A DNA stretch of 64,000 nt. Source: Rhodovulum sp. PH10. Its GTDB lineage: Bacteria; Pseudomonadota; Alphaproteobacteria; Rhizobiales; Xanthobacteraceae. Both the position numbers and the translations under genes were made by a program. Positions within the stretch are counted from its first letter, which is position 1, and each line of letters opens with the position of its first letter. The stretch covers positions 1 through 64,000 of the forward strand of contig NZ_AKZI01000068.1 in NCBI RefSeq assembly GCF_000293785.1. The letters run 5' to 3'. Positions 8,816 through 18,132 of the stretch are shown piece by piece. The notes below the pieces were generated by a model that had not been told where the DNA came from, searched no databases, and saw only the letters and a program-made list of their open reading frames with translations.

Positions 8816-10205
8816 GCCGCAACGCACCCCCGTGCTCGACCCGGACGACGCTGCCGGCGGGCCGACCCCGCCCACCGCCGCACCGATGCGGCTGCACGAG
8901 GTCCGCCCGCCCGAGCAGCGCTCCGCCGACGCCCATCCGTCCGACCTCCCTCGGACGGATGCCCCCGAGGCGCGAGAGCCGACAGATTCCCCGCGGCACG
9001 ACGCACCGAACGGCCCCGACCGGGTTGCCCCCCGTCGGTCGGCGGCCGCTCCGGACGGCGCGTCCGGCCCGGCGCGAGCCGGGTCGGACGATCGCCGGCG
9101 GCGGGTGCGCACGCTGATGTTCGCCGCCCTCCCGGTGGCGCTGGTGATCGGCGGCTGGCTCTACGTCACCGGCGGCGCCGTGGTGTCGAGCGACAACGCC
9201 TATGTGCAGGCCGACAAGGTGGCGATCTCGACCGACGTGTCGGGCATCGTGAAGCGGGTCGACGTGACCGACAACCAGCGGGTCGCCGCCGGCGACCTCC
9301 TGTTCGAGCTCGACGACGAGCCGTTCCGGCTGGCGCTGACCCGCGCCCAGGCGAACCTCGCGATCGTGCGCGACCAGATCGCGGCGCTCAAGGCGAGCTA
9401 TCGCGACATGCAGGCGCAGATCGCGCAGGCCAAGGCCGACGTCGATTTCTACACCCGCGAGTTCGACCGCCAGAAGGCGCTGGTCGCCCGCAACGTCGCC
9501 TCCGAGCAGGCGTTCGACAGCGCGCACCACAATCTCGAGGTGGCGCAGCAGAAGGTCGCCTCGCTCGGCCAGCAGCTCGCCGGCATCGCCGCCAACCTGA
9601 ACCAGAACCCCGACATCGCGGTGAAGGACCATCCGCGCTACGTCGACGCGAAGGCCCAGCGCGACGAGGCGGCCCGCCAGCTCGCCCACACGCGCGTGAA
9701 AGCGCCGTTCGCCGGCGTCGTCACCAATGTGCCCTCGCTCCAGCCGGGGCAGTATCTCGCCGCGGCGACCTCCGCCTTCAGCCTGGTCGCGACCGATCAC
9801 GTGTGGGTCGAGTCGAACCCCAAGGAGACCGAGCTCACCCACGTCTCGCCCGGCCAGCCGGTGACGGTGACGGTCGACACCTATCCCGGCGTCGAATGGC
9901 ACGGCTCGGTCGCCAGCATCAGCCCGGCGAGCGGGTCGAGCTTCTCGCTGCTGCCGGCGCAGAACACCTCGGGCAACTGGGTGAAGGTGGTGCAGCGCAT
10001 CCCGATCCGGGTGAAGCTCGACACCCCCGGCGACAAGCCGCATCTGCGGGTCGGCATGAGCGTGACGATCGACGTCGACACCGGCCATCCGCGCGGCCTG
10101 CCGATGTTCGTCAAGAACCTGTTCGGCGGCACCGCCGTCGCCGCCCCCGCGACCCCGGCCGAGACGGCGCCCGCCGCCGCCTCCGGAGACCGTTCCGATG
10201 GCTGA
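8808..10205 (+). CDS. emrA: HlyD/EmrA-type membrane fusion protein of a multidrug efflux system
   Basis: A 465-residue periplasmic adaptor. Residues 1-100 are a disordered Pro/Ala/Asp/Arg-rich cytoplasmic lead, longer than in E. coli EmrA (390 residues in all). One membrane helix at about 104-122 (LMFAALPVALVIGGWLYV) is followed by the biotinyl-lipoyl half-motif SSDNAYVQADKVAISTDVSG, a long coiled-coil hairpin (about 165-265) and the second lipoyl half RVKAPFAGVV. The beta-barrel region ends near 440. It should link the DHA2 pump to an outer-membrane TolC-type channel, which is not encoded here. ATG at 8808 overlaps marR, and its stop overlaps the pump gene. A perfect 10-bp hairpin (8935-8944/8951-8960) lies in the part encoding the disordered lead. 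Confidence 0.88.
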   Translation: MTEPQRTPVLDPDDAAGGPTPPTAAPMRLHEVRPPEQRSADAHPSDLPRTDAPEAREPTDSPRHDAPNGPDRVAPRRSAAAPDGASGPARAGSDDRRRRVRTLMFAALPVALVIGGWLYVTGGAVVSSDNAYVQADKVAISTDVSGIVKRVDVTDNQRVAAGDLLFELDDEPFRLALTRAQANLAIVRDQIAALKASYRDMQAQIAQAKADVDFYTREFDRQKALVARNVASEQAFDSAHHNLEVAQQKVASLGQQLAGIAANLNQNPDIAVKDHPRYVDAKAQRDEAARQLAHTRVKAPFAGVVTNVPSLQPGQYLAAATSAFSLVATDHVWVESNPKETELTHVSPGQPVTVTVDTYPGVEWHGSVASISPASGSSFSLLPAQNTSGNWVKVVQRIPIRVKLDTPGDKPHLRVGMSVTIDVDTGHPRGLPMFVKNLFGGTAVAAPATPAETAPAAASGDRSDG

Positions 10206-11742
10206 CACGGGTCGTGGCGGCGCCGACACTCCGGTTCCGCATCGCGGTGCCGTCACGGCCTGTGTCGTGCTCGCCGTCATCATGCAGGCGCTCGACACCA
10301 CGATCGCCAATGTGGCGCTGCCCTACATCCAGGGCAGCGTCGCGGCGAGCCAGGACCAGATCAACTGGGTCCTCACCTCCTACATCGTCGCCGCCGCGAT
10401 CATGACGCCGCCGTCCGGCTGGCTGGCCGGCCGGTTCGGCCGCAAGCGCGTGCTGATGGCGGCGATCCTCGGCTTCACCGTCGCCTCGATGCTGTGCGGC
10501 ATGGCGCAGTCGCTGTTTCAGATCGTCGCCTTCCGCGTGCTGCAGGGCCTGTTCGGCGCGGCGCTGGTGCCGCTCGCCCAGTCGATCCTGCTCGACATCT
10601 ATCCGCCGCAGCAGCGCGGCTCGGCGATGGCGCTGTTCGGCGTCGCGGTGATGGTCGGCCCGATCCTCGGCCCGGTGCTGGGCGGCTGGCTGACCGACAA
10701 CATGAGCTGGCGCTGGGTGTTCTACATCAACCTGCCGATCGGCGCGCTCGCCTTTCTCGGCATGTCGATCTATCTGCGCGAGACGCCGCGAAACCTGCTC
10801 GCAAAACTCGACTGGTTCGGCTTCGCGATGCTGAGCCTGGCGATCGCCGCGCTCCAGCTCTTCCTCGACCGCGGCGAGCAGCTCGACTGGCTGTCGTCCG
10901 GCGAAATCCAGCTCGAGCTTTTGGTGCTGTGCGTCGCCTTCTATCTCTTCCTCGTCCACACCTTCACGGCGAAGGCCTCCTTCGTCGACCCGACGCTCTT
11001 TCTCGACCGCAATTTCGCGATCGGCATGATCTTCATCTTCGTCGTCGGCATCGCCTATCTCGCCTCGCTGGCGCTGCTCACGCCCTATCTGCAGACGCTG
11101 ATGGGCTATCCGGTGGTCACCGCCGGCATCGTGATGGGCCCGCGCGGCGTCGGCACCATGCTGGCGATGATCTTGGTCGGCCGGCTGATCGGCAAGGTCG
11201 ACACCCGCGTGCTGCTGGCGACCGGCCTGTTGCTGACCGCCTGGGCGATGTGGGAGATGACCGGCTGGACGCCCGACGTCTCGCAATGGACCATCGTCTG
11301 GGTCGGCATGATCCAGGGCGCCGGGCTCGGCTTCCTGTTCGTGCCGCTGACCACCGTGACCTTCTCCACCATCCCGGCCGAGAAGCGCCCGGCCGGCACC
11401 GGGCTCTACAACCTTTCGCGCAATGTCGGCTCCTCGGTCGGCATCTCGATCGTCTCGGCGCTCCTGACCGAGAACACCCAGGCGAACCACGCCGACATCG
11501 CCACCTATGTCACGCCGTTCAACCGGCTGTTCGAGCTGCCGGCGTTCGTCCACTCCTGGAGCCCGTGGACCGCGGTCGGCCGCGCCGCGCTCGACAGCGA
11601 GATCACCCGGCAGGCGACCATCATCGCCTTCGTCGACGATTTCTGGCTGTTGATGGTGATCTCGCTCGCCGCGGTGCCGCTGGTGCTGCTGCTGAAGAAG
11701 GGCAGCGGCGGCGGTGGCCCGGCGGTCGCCGTGGCCGACTGA
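10198..11742 (+). CDS. emrB: DHA2 family MFS drug:proton antiporter (EmrB/QacA type)
   Basis: A 514-residue inner-membrane pump with about 14 predicted helices. Motif A of the major facilitator superfamily is seen as GWLAGRFGRKRVL near 76-88, and motif C as MVGPILGPVLGGWLTD near 152-167, the antiporter signature. The opening VMQALDTTIANVALPYIQG is typical of EmrB. It overlaps emrA by 8 bp, so marR, emrA and emrB form one tightly coupled operon. Expected role: export of hydrophobic drugs or uncouplers driven by the proton gradient through EmrA and an unlinked outer-membrane channel. Substrate not predictable. Confidence 0.9.
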   Translation: MADTGRGGADTPVPHRGAVTACVVLAVIMQALDTTIANVALPYIQGSVAASQDQINWVLTSYIVAAAIMTPPSGWLAGRFGRKRVLMAAILGFTVASMLCGMAQSLFQIVAFRVLQGLFGAALVPLAQSILLDIYPPQQRGSAMALFGVAVMVGPILGPVLGGWLTDNMSWRWVFYINLPIGALAFLGMSIYLRETPRNLLAKLDWFGFAMLSLAIAALQLFLDRGEQLDWLSSGEIQLELLVLCVAFYLFLVHTFTAKASFVDPTLFLDRNFAIGMIFIFVVGIAYLASLALLTPYLQTLMGYPVVTAGIVMGPRGVGTMLAMILVGRLIGKVDTRVLLATGLLLTAWAMWEMTGWTPDVSQWTIVWVGMIQGAGLGFLFVPLTTVTFSTIPAEKRPAGTGLYNLSRNVGSSVGISIVSALLTENTQANHADIATYVTPFNRLFELPAFVHSWSPWTAVGRAALDSEITRQATIIAFVDDFWLLMVISLAAVPLVLLLKKGSGGGGPAVAVAD

Positions 11743-11877
11743 CGGTCCGCGCAGGCGAGGACATCGCGCGCGAGATCTGCGTCGCCGTCGCTTGCGCGGG
11801 CCGGCGGGGCGGGCGCATCATCCCGGCCCCTTCCCGAGAGGCCGCGGATCGCGCGGCCGAATCCCTACGAGGACGCC

Positions 11878-12177
11878 ATGGTGACGGAAATCGCCCAGAT
11901 CGACGTGAAGCCCGGCATGGAGGCCGAGTTCGAGGCCGGGGTGCGCAAGGCGGTCCCGGCGTTCCAGCGCTCCAAGGGCTGCAAGAGCGTCAAGCTGGTG
12001 CGCAGCGTGGAAAAACCGCAGCGCTACCGGCTGATGGTGCAGTGGGACACGCTCGAGGCGCACACGGTCGACTTCCGCAACGCCCCGGAGTTCCAGGAGT
12101 GGCGCGGCTGCGTCGCCCACACCTTCGACGCGCCGCCCTATGTCGAGCACGTCGAGGAGGTGTTTCAGGCGTTCTGA
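11878..12177 (+). CDS. Antibiotic biosynthesis monooxygenase (ABM) domain protein
   Basis: A 99-residue single-domain protein of the dimeric alpha-beta barrel ABM family, from VTEIAQIDVKPGMEAEFE to the C-terminal FDAPPYVEHVEEVFQAF. Members include quinol monooxygenases and heme-degrading or merely structural proteins, so the name does not fix the reaction. Good GAGGA ribosome site just before ATG at 11878. It stands 135 bp after emrB on the same strand and could be read from the efflux promoter, though its own promoter is also possible. Confidence 0.8.
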   Translation: MVTEIAQIDVKPGMEAEFEAGVRKAVPAFQRSKGCKSVKLVRSVEKPQRYRLMVQWDTLEAHTVDFRNAPEFQEWRGCVAHTFDAPPYVEHVEEVFQAF

Positions 12178-12220
12178 CCAACCGGCGACAGCGTGCGACG
12201 GCCGCCTCGCAGAGGCGGCC

Positions 12221-12448
12221 TCAGCCGCACATGCCGCCGCCCATGCCGCAGCACTGGCCACAGCCGGCCCCTCCCGCCGGGCAGGTCGGCTCCGGATCGG
12301 CGCCGCCCTTCTGCGGCGAGGCGATCAGCGAGAGCTGGCGCTCGAGCTCGACGCTCTCGCAGGCCGGGCAGGCCGGCACCTCGGACGACCGCACGAGGGT
12401 CTGGAACATGTGGCCGCAGCTTTTGCAGGCATAACCGTAGAGCGGCAT
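12221..12448 (-). CDS. FmdB-family zinc ribbon protein
   Basis: A 75-residue protein. The N-terminal MPLYGYACKSCGHMFQ (C8, C11) and CPACESVELE (second Cys pair near 28-31) form the zinc ribbon of the FmdB regulatory-protein family. The C-terminus is an unusual Cys/Gly/Met-rich tail, CPAGGAGCGQCCGMGGGMCG, which could bind more metal. AGGAGG ribosome site directly upstream of the start at 12448. Function is unknown for most members; the original FmdB was linked to formamidase regulation. Confidence 0.8.
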   Translation of the reverse strand: MPLYGYACKSCGHMFQTLVRSSEVPACPACESVELERQLSLIASPQKGGADPEPTCPAGGAGCGQCCGMGGGMCG

Positions 12449-12538
12449 GACGCCTCCTGATGGTCGCGCACGGACGGGCAGCCGGGGGTTTTTTCTTCTT
12501 GCCCGACCGCCCGGCCGCCCGCAAGAGGCGGTGCGATC

Positions 12539-12937
12539 TCAGCCGACCCCGGAGGCGGAGCTGGGCTCGATGGTCACCGACAGGCGCTCCTCGCCCGGCT
12601 GACGGTACGGATAGGTGTCGACCCCGAGGTATTTTTTCGTCAGCGCGTCGATGTGGGCGTCGGCGCCCTCCTCGGTGACGCTCTTCACCCGCCCGCGAAC
12701 CTGCAGGTAGCGGTAGGGATTCTCGGGATCGACGATCGCCATCGCCACCGGCGCGCCGGGCGTCAGGGTTTTGGCCTTCACCCGCCCCTTGGCGGTGTTC
12801 ACCCGAAAGATGCCGTCGGCATAGTCGAACCACACCGGCGTCACCTGCGGGGTTCCGTTCGCCATCACGGTGGCGATGCTGGCAAAGGCCTTCTTCTCGC
12901 GCAGGAGGTCGAGATAGGCGTCCGGAGGCGTGACCAT
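12539..12937 (-). CDS. Pyridoxamine 5'-phosphate oxidase-like flavin/F420-type (PPOX class) protein
   Basis: A 132-residue split-barrel protein. Family marks are ASIATVMANGTPQVTPVWFDY, split as ASIATVMANG and TPQVTPVWFDY (about 19-39), RVNTAKGRVKAKTL, and PENPYRYLQVRGRV. These fit the PPOX class, which includes FMN- and F420-dependent reductases. The frame is open further upstream, but GTG/ATG at 12937 with GGGAGC before it gives the usual family start. The cofactor is uncertain; in an alphaproteobacterium FMN is more likely (inference). Confidence 0.78.
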   Translation of the reverse strand: MVTPPDAYLDLLREKKAFASIATVMANGTPQVTPVWFDYADGIFRVNTAKGRVKAKTLTPGAPVAMAIVDPENPYRYLQVRGRVKSVTEEGADAHIDALTKKYLGVDTYPYRQPGEERLSVTIEPSSASGVG

Positions 12938-13080
12938 CGAAAGCTCCCTGAATGGCGGATACCGCGCCGCCGGCCGTTTTGCTGCCGCGGCCACCGAGAT
13001 ATAGGAGCGCACCGCCCGCCCGGCACCGGCGGTGCGGGCGGCTCTTTCATCGGCGCGCCCCGCGGCCCATATTGCCGGCG

Positions 13081-16000
13081 ATGCCGAAGCCTCCGAAATC
13101 CCCCGATTCGCCGCCCGGCTCCCGCCAAGAGCCGCACAAGTCGCCGCGCAAGCCCGCCGCCCGCACGAGCCGCGGGAAAGCCTCGCGCGAAACGCTGCCG
13201 GAGATCGGCCCGGCGCTGGAATCGCTGCTCAATCCGGGAATTGCCCGCGGCGAGGCCGGCATCGGCTCGCAGACCGGGCGAGAGCAGGCGCCCACTCGTG
13301 GACGCGCCAGTGGGCCCGGCCTCGACCCATCCCTACGCAAGCCACTGAAGCGGCGCGACGAGGCCCCGTCGTCGCCCGCCGATCCGGGGTCCGATCGGCC
13401 GTCCGACCTGGCGCCACCGGCCGACAATTCGCGTGACCGCCGCGCCGACTTTTCCGCCGCCCACACGGCGCGCCGATCGACCGACGAGTTCACCTCTCCC
13501 CAGGGGGGAGAGGTCGACCGAGCGAAGCGAGGGCGGGTGAGGGGGGGCCGAGGTGACGATCGATCCCCCTTGGCCGCGCCTTCGGCGCGACCTCTCCCCG
13601 ACGGGGAGAGGTGGTCCGAGGCTGCGTCCGCGCCGTCCGGTTTCGGCGAGGCGCCGCAGGCAAGCTATGCCGACGCAGAAGAAATTCGCGAGGCGTCGCC
13701 GGAGCTGGCCCGCGCGCTCGGCCTGACCGGCGACGACGCCGAGCCCGCCGCGAGTCCCGGCGTTGCGAAACCCAGCGACGCCCCGTCCCGCCGCCGGCCC
13801 GCAAAGCCGGCGCTGTCGGAGCTCGGCACCACCGCCACGGCCGAGTCGCTGGAAAGGCTGCTGCGCGACGGCCGGCCGGAATTTTCCGACCAGGCCTGGA
13901 CGCCGCACCGCCCGCCGCGGCCGGAGAAGAGCGAAGGCGGCGTCCGCCTGGTGGTGAAGTCGGAGTTCGAGCCGAAGGGCGACCAGCCGACCGCAATCGC
14001 GGAGCTGGTCGAGGGCGTGCAGCGCCACGACAAGACCCAGGTGCTGCTCGGCGTCACCGGCTCGGGAAAAACCTTCACCATGGCGAAGGTGATCGAGGCG
14101 ACCCAGCGCCCGGCCCTGATCCTCGCGCCCAACAAGACGCTCGCGGCCCAGCTCTACGGCGAGTTCAAGAATTTCTTCCCCGACAACGCGGTCGAGTATT
14201 TCGTCAGCTATTACGACTACTACCAGCCGGAAGCCTACGTCCCGCGCACCGACACCTATATCGAGAAGGAATCCTCGATCAACGACCAGATCGACCGGAT
14301 GCGCCACTCGGCGACCCGCGCGCTGCTGGAGCGCGACGACGTGGTGATCGTGGCCTCCGTGTCGTGCATCTACGGTATCGGCTCGGTCGAGACCTATTCG
14401 GCCATGACCTTCACGCTGAAGCGCGGCGACCGCATCGACCAGCGCCGGCTGATCGGCGACCTCGTCGCCCTGCATTACAAGCGCACGCCCGATTTCTCCC
14501 GCGGCACCTTCCGGGTGAGGGGCGACACGGTCGACGTCTTCCCGGCCCACTACGAGGACCGCGCCTGGCGGGTGAATTTGTTCGGCGACGAGGTGGAGAG
14601 CATCGAGGAGTTCGACCCGCTCACCGGCCAAAAAACCGACGAGCTGTCGTTCGTGAAGATCTACGCCAACTCGCACTACGTGACGCCGCGCCCGACGCTG
14701 CTGCAGGCGATCGACGGCATCAAGAAAGAATTGCGCTGGCGCCTCGCCCAGCTCACCGACGCCGGCCGCCTCTTGGAGGCGCAGCGGCTCGAGCAGCGCA
14801 CCATCTTCGACCTCGAGATGATGGAGGCGACCGGCAGCTGCGCCGGCATCGAGAACTACTCACGTTATCTCACCGGCAGAAAGCCGGGCGAGCCGCCGCC
14901 GACGCTGTTCGAATACGTGCCCGACAATGCGCTGGTGTTCGTCGACGAGAGCCACGTCACCGTGCCGCAGATCGGCGGCATGTTCCGCGGCGACTTTCGT
15001 CGCAAGGCAACGCTCGCCGAGTACGGATTCCGGCTGCCGAGCTGCATGGACAACCGGCCGCTGCGCTTCGAGGAATGGGACGCGATGCGCCCGCAGACCG
15101 TCGCGGTGTCGGCGACGCCCGGCGGCTGGGAGATGGACGAGTCCGGCGGCGTCTTCGTCGAGCAGGTGATCCGCCCGACCGGGCTGATCGACCCGCCGGT
15201 GGAGGTGCGCCCCGCCCGCACCCAGGTCGACGACCTCGTCGGCGAGGTGCGGCTGGTGGCGCAGGCCGGCTATCGCGCGCTGGTCACCGTGCTGACCAAG
15301 CGCATGGCCGAGGACCTCACCGAATATCTGCACGAGCAGGGCCTTCGCGTGCGCTACATGCACTCGGACATCGACACCATCGAGCGCATCGAGATCATTC
15401 GCGACCTGCGGCTCGGTGCCTTCGACGTGCTGGTCGGCATCAACCTGTTGCGCGAGGGCCTCGACATCCCCGAATGCGCGCTGGTGGCGATCCTGGACGC
15501 CGACAAGGAAGGCTTTCTGCGGAGCGAGACCTCGCTGATCCAGACGATCGGCCGCGCCGCCCGCAACGTCGACGGCAAGGTCTTGCTCTATGCCGACCAC
15601 GTCACCGGCTCGATGGAGCGGGCGATGGCCGAGACCAACCGCCGCCGCGAGAAGCAGGAGGCCTACAACACCGAGAACGGCATCACCCCGGAAAGCGTGA
15701 AGAAGGGCATCGCCGACATTCTCGATTCGCCGTACGAGCGCGACCACGTGCTGGTCTCGTCCGGGCGCGGCGACGGTCGTGCCGGAGGCGGCTTTGCGGA
15801 CGCCGCCACCATCGGCCACAATTTCGAGAGCGTGATCTCCGACCTCGAGACGCGCATGCGCGAGGCCGCCGCCGACCTGAATTTCGAGGAGGCCGCCCGG
15901 CTGCGCGACGAGATCAAGCGGCTGCGCGCGACCGAGCTCGCCGTCACCGACGATCCCACCGCCAAGGTGGTGGACTTGTCCAAGGCGAGGACGGCGCGGG

Positions 16001-16335
16001 GCGGCGCCTCTTCTCCCTCTCCCCGTTCACGGGAAGACGGTCGCGCCCGCCCCCACAAGCCGAATCTCGACGAGATGGGAATCGCGCTGTGGCACGAGCG
16101 CGGCGTGCACCGGCCCGACGCGAAGCGTCCGCGAAAGCCGATGCTCGACGAGATGGGACCGGGCGTCGAATCGATCCCCTACGGCCACGACGCCCCCTCG
16201 GGTGAGCACGGCGGCGGCGACCGCGGAGACGGCGACCACGGAGGCGGCGACCACGGAGGCGGCAAGCCCTCGGGCCCGCGCTCGACCATGGGCCGCCCCG
16301 GCCAGCGCGGCGGCTTCAAGCCGAAACGGCGGTAG
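13081..16335 (+). CDS. uvrB: Excinuclease ABC subunit B with very long N- and C-terminal extensions
   Basis: UvrB, the damage-verifying helicase-like subunit of nucleotide excision repair. The chain is 1084 residues against about 670 in E. coli. The conserved core begins near residue 300; Walker A GVTGSGKT is at 324-331, the beta-hairpin region [12 protein letters not shown] near 379-390, DESHV near 621 and motif [11 protein letters not shown] near 821. The C-terminal UVR domain ([23 protein letters not shown]) begins about residue 920. Residues 1-290 are disordered Pro/Arg/Ser-rich sequence. A longer N-terminus is usual for UvrB in this order, but residues about 138-178 are encoded by an inserted palindromic repeat (13492-13612). 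The C-terminal tail is Gly/His/Asp repetitive ([20 protein letters not shown]). Start chosen at MPKPPKSPD; the frame is open further upstream but without family similarity. Confidence 0.92.
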   Translation: MPKPPKSPDSPPGSRQEPHKSPRKPAARTSRGKASRETLPEIGPALESLLNPGIARGEAGIGSQTGREQAPTRGRASGPGLDPSLRKPLKRRDEAPSSPADPGSDRPSDLAPPADNSRDRRADFSAAHTARRSTDEFTSPQGGEVDRAKRGRVRGGRGDDRSPLAAPSARPLPDGERWSEAASAPSGFGEAPQASYADAEEIREASPELARALGLTGDDAEPAASPGVAKPSDAPSRRRPAKPALSELGTTATAESLERLLRDGRPEFSDQAWTPHRPPRPEKSEGGVRLVVKSEFEPKGDQPTAIAELVEGVQRHDKTQVLLGVTGSGKTFTMAKVIEATQRPALILAPNKTLAAQLYGEFKNFFPDNAVEYFVSYYDYYQPEAYVPRTDTYIEKESSINDQIDRMRHSATRALLERDDVVIVASVSCIYGIGSVETYSAMTFTLKRGDRIDQRRLIGDLVALHYKRTPDFSRGTFRVRGDTVDVFPAHYEDRAWRVNLFGDEVESIEEFDPLTGQKTDELSFVKIYANSHYVTPRPTLLQAIDGIKKELRWRLAQLTDAGRLLEAQRLEQRTIFDLEMMEATGSCAGIENYSRYLTGRKPGEPPPTLFEYVPDNALVFVDESHVTVPQIGGMFRGDFRRKATLAEYGFRLPSCMDNRPLRFEEWDAMRPQTVAVSATPGGWEMDESGGVFVEQVIRPTGLIDPPVEVRPARTQVDDLVGEVRLVAQAGYRALVTVLTKRMAEDLTEYLHEQGLRVRYMHSDIDTIERIEIIRDLRLGAFDVLVGINLLREGLDIPECALVAILDADKEGFLRSETSLIQTIGRAARNVDGKVLLYADHVTGSMERAMAETNRRREKQEAYNTENGITPESVKKGIADILDSPYERDHVLVSSGRGDGRAGGGFADAATIGHNFESVISDLETRMREAAADLNFEEAARLRDEIKRLRATELAVTDDPTAKVVDLSKARTARGGASSPSPRSREDGRARPHKPNLDEMGIALWHERGVHRPDAKRPRKPMLDEMGPGVESIPYGHDAPSGEHGGGDRGDGDHGGGDHGGGKPSGPRSTMGRPGQRGGFKPKRR
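13492..13612. repeat. Palindromic repeat lying in frame within uvrB
   Basis: Hairpin one has arms ACCTCTCCCC (13492-13501) and GGGGAGAGGT (13505-13514). Hairpin two has the same arms at 13590-13599 and 13603-13612. Between them are GAGCGAAGCGAGGGCGGGTGA-type sequence and CCTTCGGCG, as in the intergenic copies at 62790-62850. The element is read through in the uvrB frame and adds about 41 residues. A decayed third half-copy may sit near the 3' end of the gene (CCCTCTCCCCGTTCACGGG at 16015-16033). Confidence 0.85.
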
Positions 16336-16425
16336 CGGGCTCCCGCCCCCCCTCCCGCCCGAAAGTCCCCGCGCCGGACCGCCGAGCCATGCGTCGGCGG
16401 ACGAAATCTCGCGGCGCGTCACGGC

Positions 16426-16453
16426 TTGACCCGCCGGTTCGGCATCCCTATGG
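16426..16453 (+). promoter_or_regulatory. Candidate sigma-70-type promoter for rpmJ
   Basis: TTGACC at 16426-16431 and CTATGG at 16448-16453 with a 16-base spacer. The -35 is a strong match and the -10 is of the CTATNN type common in alphaproteobacteria. It lies about 165 bp upstream of the L36 gene and downstream of uvrB. Confidence 0.45.
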
Positions 16454-16616
16454 TCCCGCGCGAACGGCCAGTGTCCGGCGAAACGCCCGGTGCCGGCCTG
16501 CGACGACCTCCGATCACCGACCCGACCGTGCCGGACCCGGCTCCGACGGTGGGGTCATTTTACGTGTCTCACATGTCCACCCGTGGCCTCGACCCACGGC
16601 GTGTCGAGGACGTGCC

Positions 16617-16742
16617 ATGAAGATCCGCAACTCTCTCAAGTCGCTGCGCGAGCGGCATCGCGACAACCGGCTGGTGCGCCGCAAGGGCCGCGTCTACATC
16701 ATCAACAAGACCCAGCGCCGCTACAAGGCCCGCCAGGGTTGA
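16617..16742 (+). CDS. rpmJ: 50S ribosomal protein L36
   Basis: A 41-residue protein that starts [19 protein letters not shown] and ends [12 protein letters not shown]. This is the zinc-ligand-free (C-minus, YkgO-like) form of L36 found in alphaproteobacteria; it contains no cysteine. It sits in the large subunit near the peptidyl transferase base. ATG at 16617 with GAGG at 16606-16609. An intrinsic terminator follows at once, so the gene is monocistronic. Confidence 0.93.
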   Translation: MKIRNSLKSLRERHRDNRLVRRKGRVYIINKTQRRYKARQG

Positions 16743-16745
16743 TCC

Positions 16746-16778
16746 CTCGTCCGGCCTCCGCGCCGGACGAGCGTTTTT
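16746..16778 (+). terminator. Intrinsic terminator of rpmJ
   Basis: Ten-bp perfect stem CTCGTCCGGC (16746-16755) and GCCGGACGAG (16762-16771), 6-base loop, then CG and a run of five T (16774-16778). It begins 4 bp after the rpmJ stop. Confidence 0.88.
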
Positions 16779-16902
16779 CTCGCGTCCTTACCGAACCGCA
16801 GAACGCCGGCCGCGCCGCGGCCGTGAGCGGTATTTCGTGGCCGTGACCGGGTGGCGGAACGCCGCCCTGTACGATGGCGCGCGGCTCGCCTAGACTGGCC
16901 GC

Positions 16903-17538
16903 ATGAGCCCCCGCCGACATCGCTTCGCCCCGCTTCTGCCGGTGTGCGCCGCCGCCGTCCTGCTGGCCGCGATCGTATCGCCCGTGCGCGCGGAAGATCC
17001 CGGCCGTGACGACTGGGTCGGGCCGCCGCCGACCCTGCCGCACGCCGCCCCCGATCCGCTGCACGACCTCGACACGCTGTTTCGCGCGCTCAAGGAGGCG
17101 CCCGACGACGACACCGGCAAGGTGATCGAGAACCGCATCTGGGCGGAGTGGCTGGCGTCCGGCAGCGACACCGTGAACCTCTTGATGGCGCGGGCGAAAT
17201 CGGCGATCGACAAGAACGATTACGACGTCGCCGTGCGGCTCCTCGACGCGGTCGTCGAGATCCGCCCGCAATTCGTCGAGGGCTGGAACCGCCGCGCCAC
17301 CGTCTTTTTCCTGAAGAAGGACTATGCCAGCGCGCTCGCCGATCTCCGCCAGGTGATCCGCCGCGAGCCGCGCCATTTCGGCGCCTATGCCGGGCTCGGC
17401 GTGATCTTTCAGGACATCGGCCGCGACGCCGACGCCCTCGCCGCCTACCGCAAGGCGCTGGAGATCAATCCCCGCCTCGACGGTTTGGCCGACAAGATCA
17501 AGACCTTGTCCGTCGAGGTCGAGGGCGTTCCGATCTGA
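16903..17538 (+). CDS. Secreted tetratricopeptide repeat protein
   Basis: A 211-residue protein with a Sec signal peptide (residues 1-30, core LLPVCAAAVLLAAIVSPVRA). The mature part has at least three TPR units: AKSAIDKNDYDVAVRLLDAV (about 97-116), NRRATVFFLKKDYASALADL and AYAGLGVIFQDIGRDADALA, with the consensus GW/Y, A and P positions. TPR proteins of this size in the periplasm act as scaffolds; no partner is indicated by the neighbours. The start has no strong ribosome site, but it is fixed by the signal peptide. Confidence 0.8.
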   Translation: MSPRRHRFAPLLPVCAAAVLLAAIVSPVRAEDPGRDDWVGPPPTLPHAAPDPLHDLDTLFRALKEAPDDDTGKVIENRIWAEWLASGSDTVNLLMARAKSAIDKNDYDVAVRLLDAVVEIRPQFVEGWNRRATVFFLKKDYASALADLRQVIRREPRHFGAYAGLGVIFQDIGRDADALAAYRKALEINPRLDGLADKIKTLSVEVEGVPI

Positions 17539-17553
17539 GCGGGACCAGTTCCC

Positions 17554-17597
17554 GGGACTCGTCCCGGGGGGACTCGTCCCCTTCCCTTTTTCTCTTT
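17554..17597 (+). terminator. Tandem GGGACTCGTCCC hairpins plus T-rich tract after TPR gene
   Basis: GGGACTCGTCCC occurs twice with a 15-bp period (17554-17565 and 17569-17580). Each copy can fold into a 4-5 bp stem on CTCG. The second is followed by CTTCCCTTTTTCTCTTTT, so the unit may terminate the TPR transcript. The tandem duplication resembles the other short repeats of this window. Confidence 0.5.
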
Positions 17598-17691
17598 TCG
17601 AGGCGGCCGGCAGGCCGGCTTCCCCACGAACGAAAAACGCCCCCGCGGATCGCGAGGGCGCGACGCATCGCAACACGCGCGACGCTACGGG

Positions 17692-17913
17692 TCACATTTG
17701 GCCGGGACCGCCGGGCGGCGTCGGCGGAACGTAGTCGGGCTCGGCACCGGGCTTGTCGGGCTGCGCGATCCCCGGATCGTTCACCGGATAGGGCGTGCGC
17801 GGTCCCGCGGGCCCCGGAACCGGCTCACGGTCCGGCTTCGGCTCGGGCAAACCGTTCGACGAGGTGGCCGGCCTCGACCGGCGCACCACCGGAATCGACT
17901 CGATAATTCCCAT
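17692..17913 (-). CDS. Small proline-rich hypothetical protein
   Basis: A 73-residue product, MGIIESIPVVRRSRPATSSN followed by a Pro/Gly/Asp-rich chain ending PPTPPGGPGQM. No domain, signal peptide or membrane helix. GAGG lies 9-12 bp before the ATG, and the composition (many P, few R or A runs) differs from typical shadow frames here. The proline-rich tail suggests a disordered protein. Whether it is expressed is uncertain. Confidence 0.45.
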   Translation of the reverse strand: MGIIESIPVVRRSRPATSSNGLPEPKPDREPVPGPAGPRTPYPVNDPGIAQPDKPGAEPDYVPPTPPGGPGQM

Positions 17914-18132
17914 GCACTCGACCTCGTGACGTAGCGTCTCACGGCGGACGATGGTCCGCCGACCGGCCGCCCGAAGGCGGCGCGGTCACGAGGTCAACGT
18001 GTTGTTCGGGCTCGCGGTTCCCGCAGCGAAACGCGACCGGCGGTCGCAACCGGCAGCCGGTCGCGGCCCGCCGCCGCGGCACGCTCGCCCGGCGCACGGT
18101 CGGTCGCCGCAGCGGTCACGCGGCGAAAGCGG

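Noticed and set aside
10111-11553. A minus-strand open frame of 480 codons antisense to emrB
   Set aside because: Same reason: composition bias only, and the sense gene is clear.
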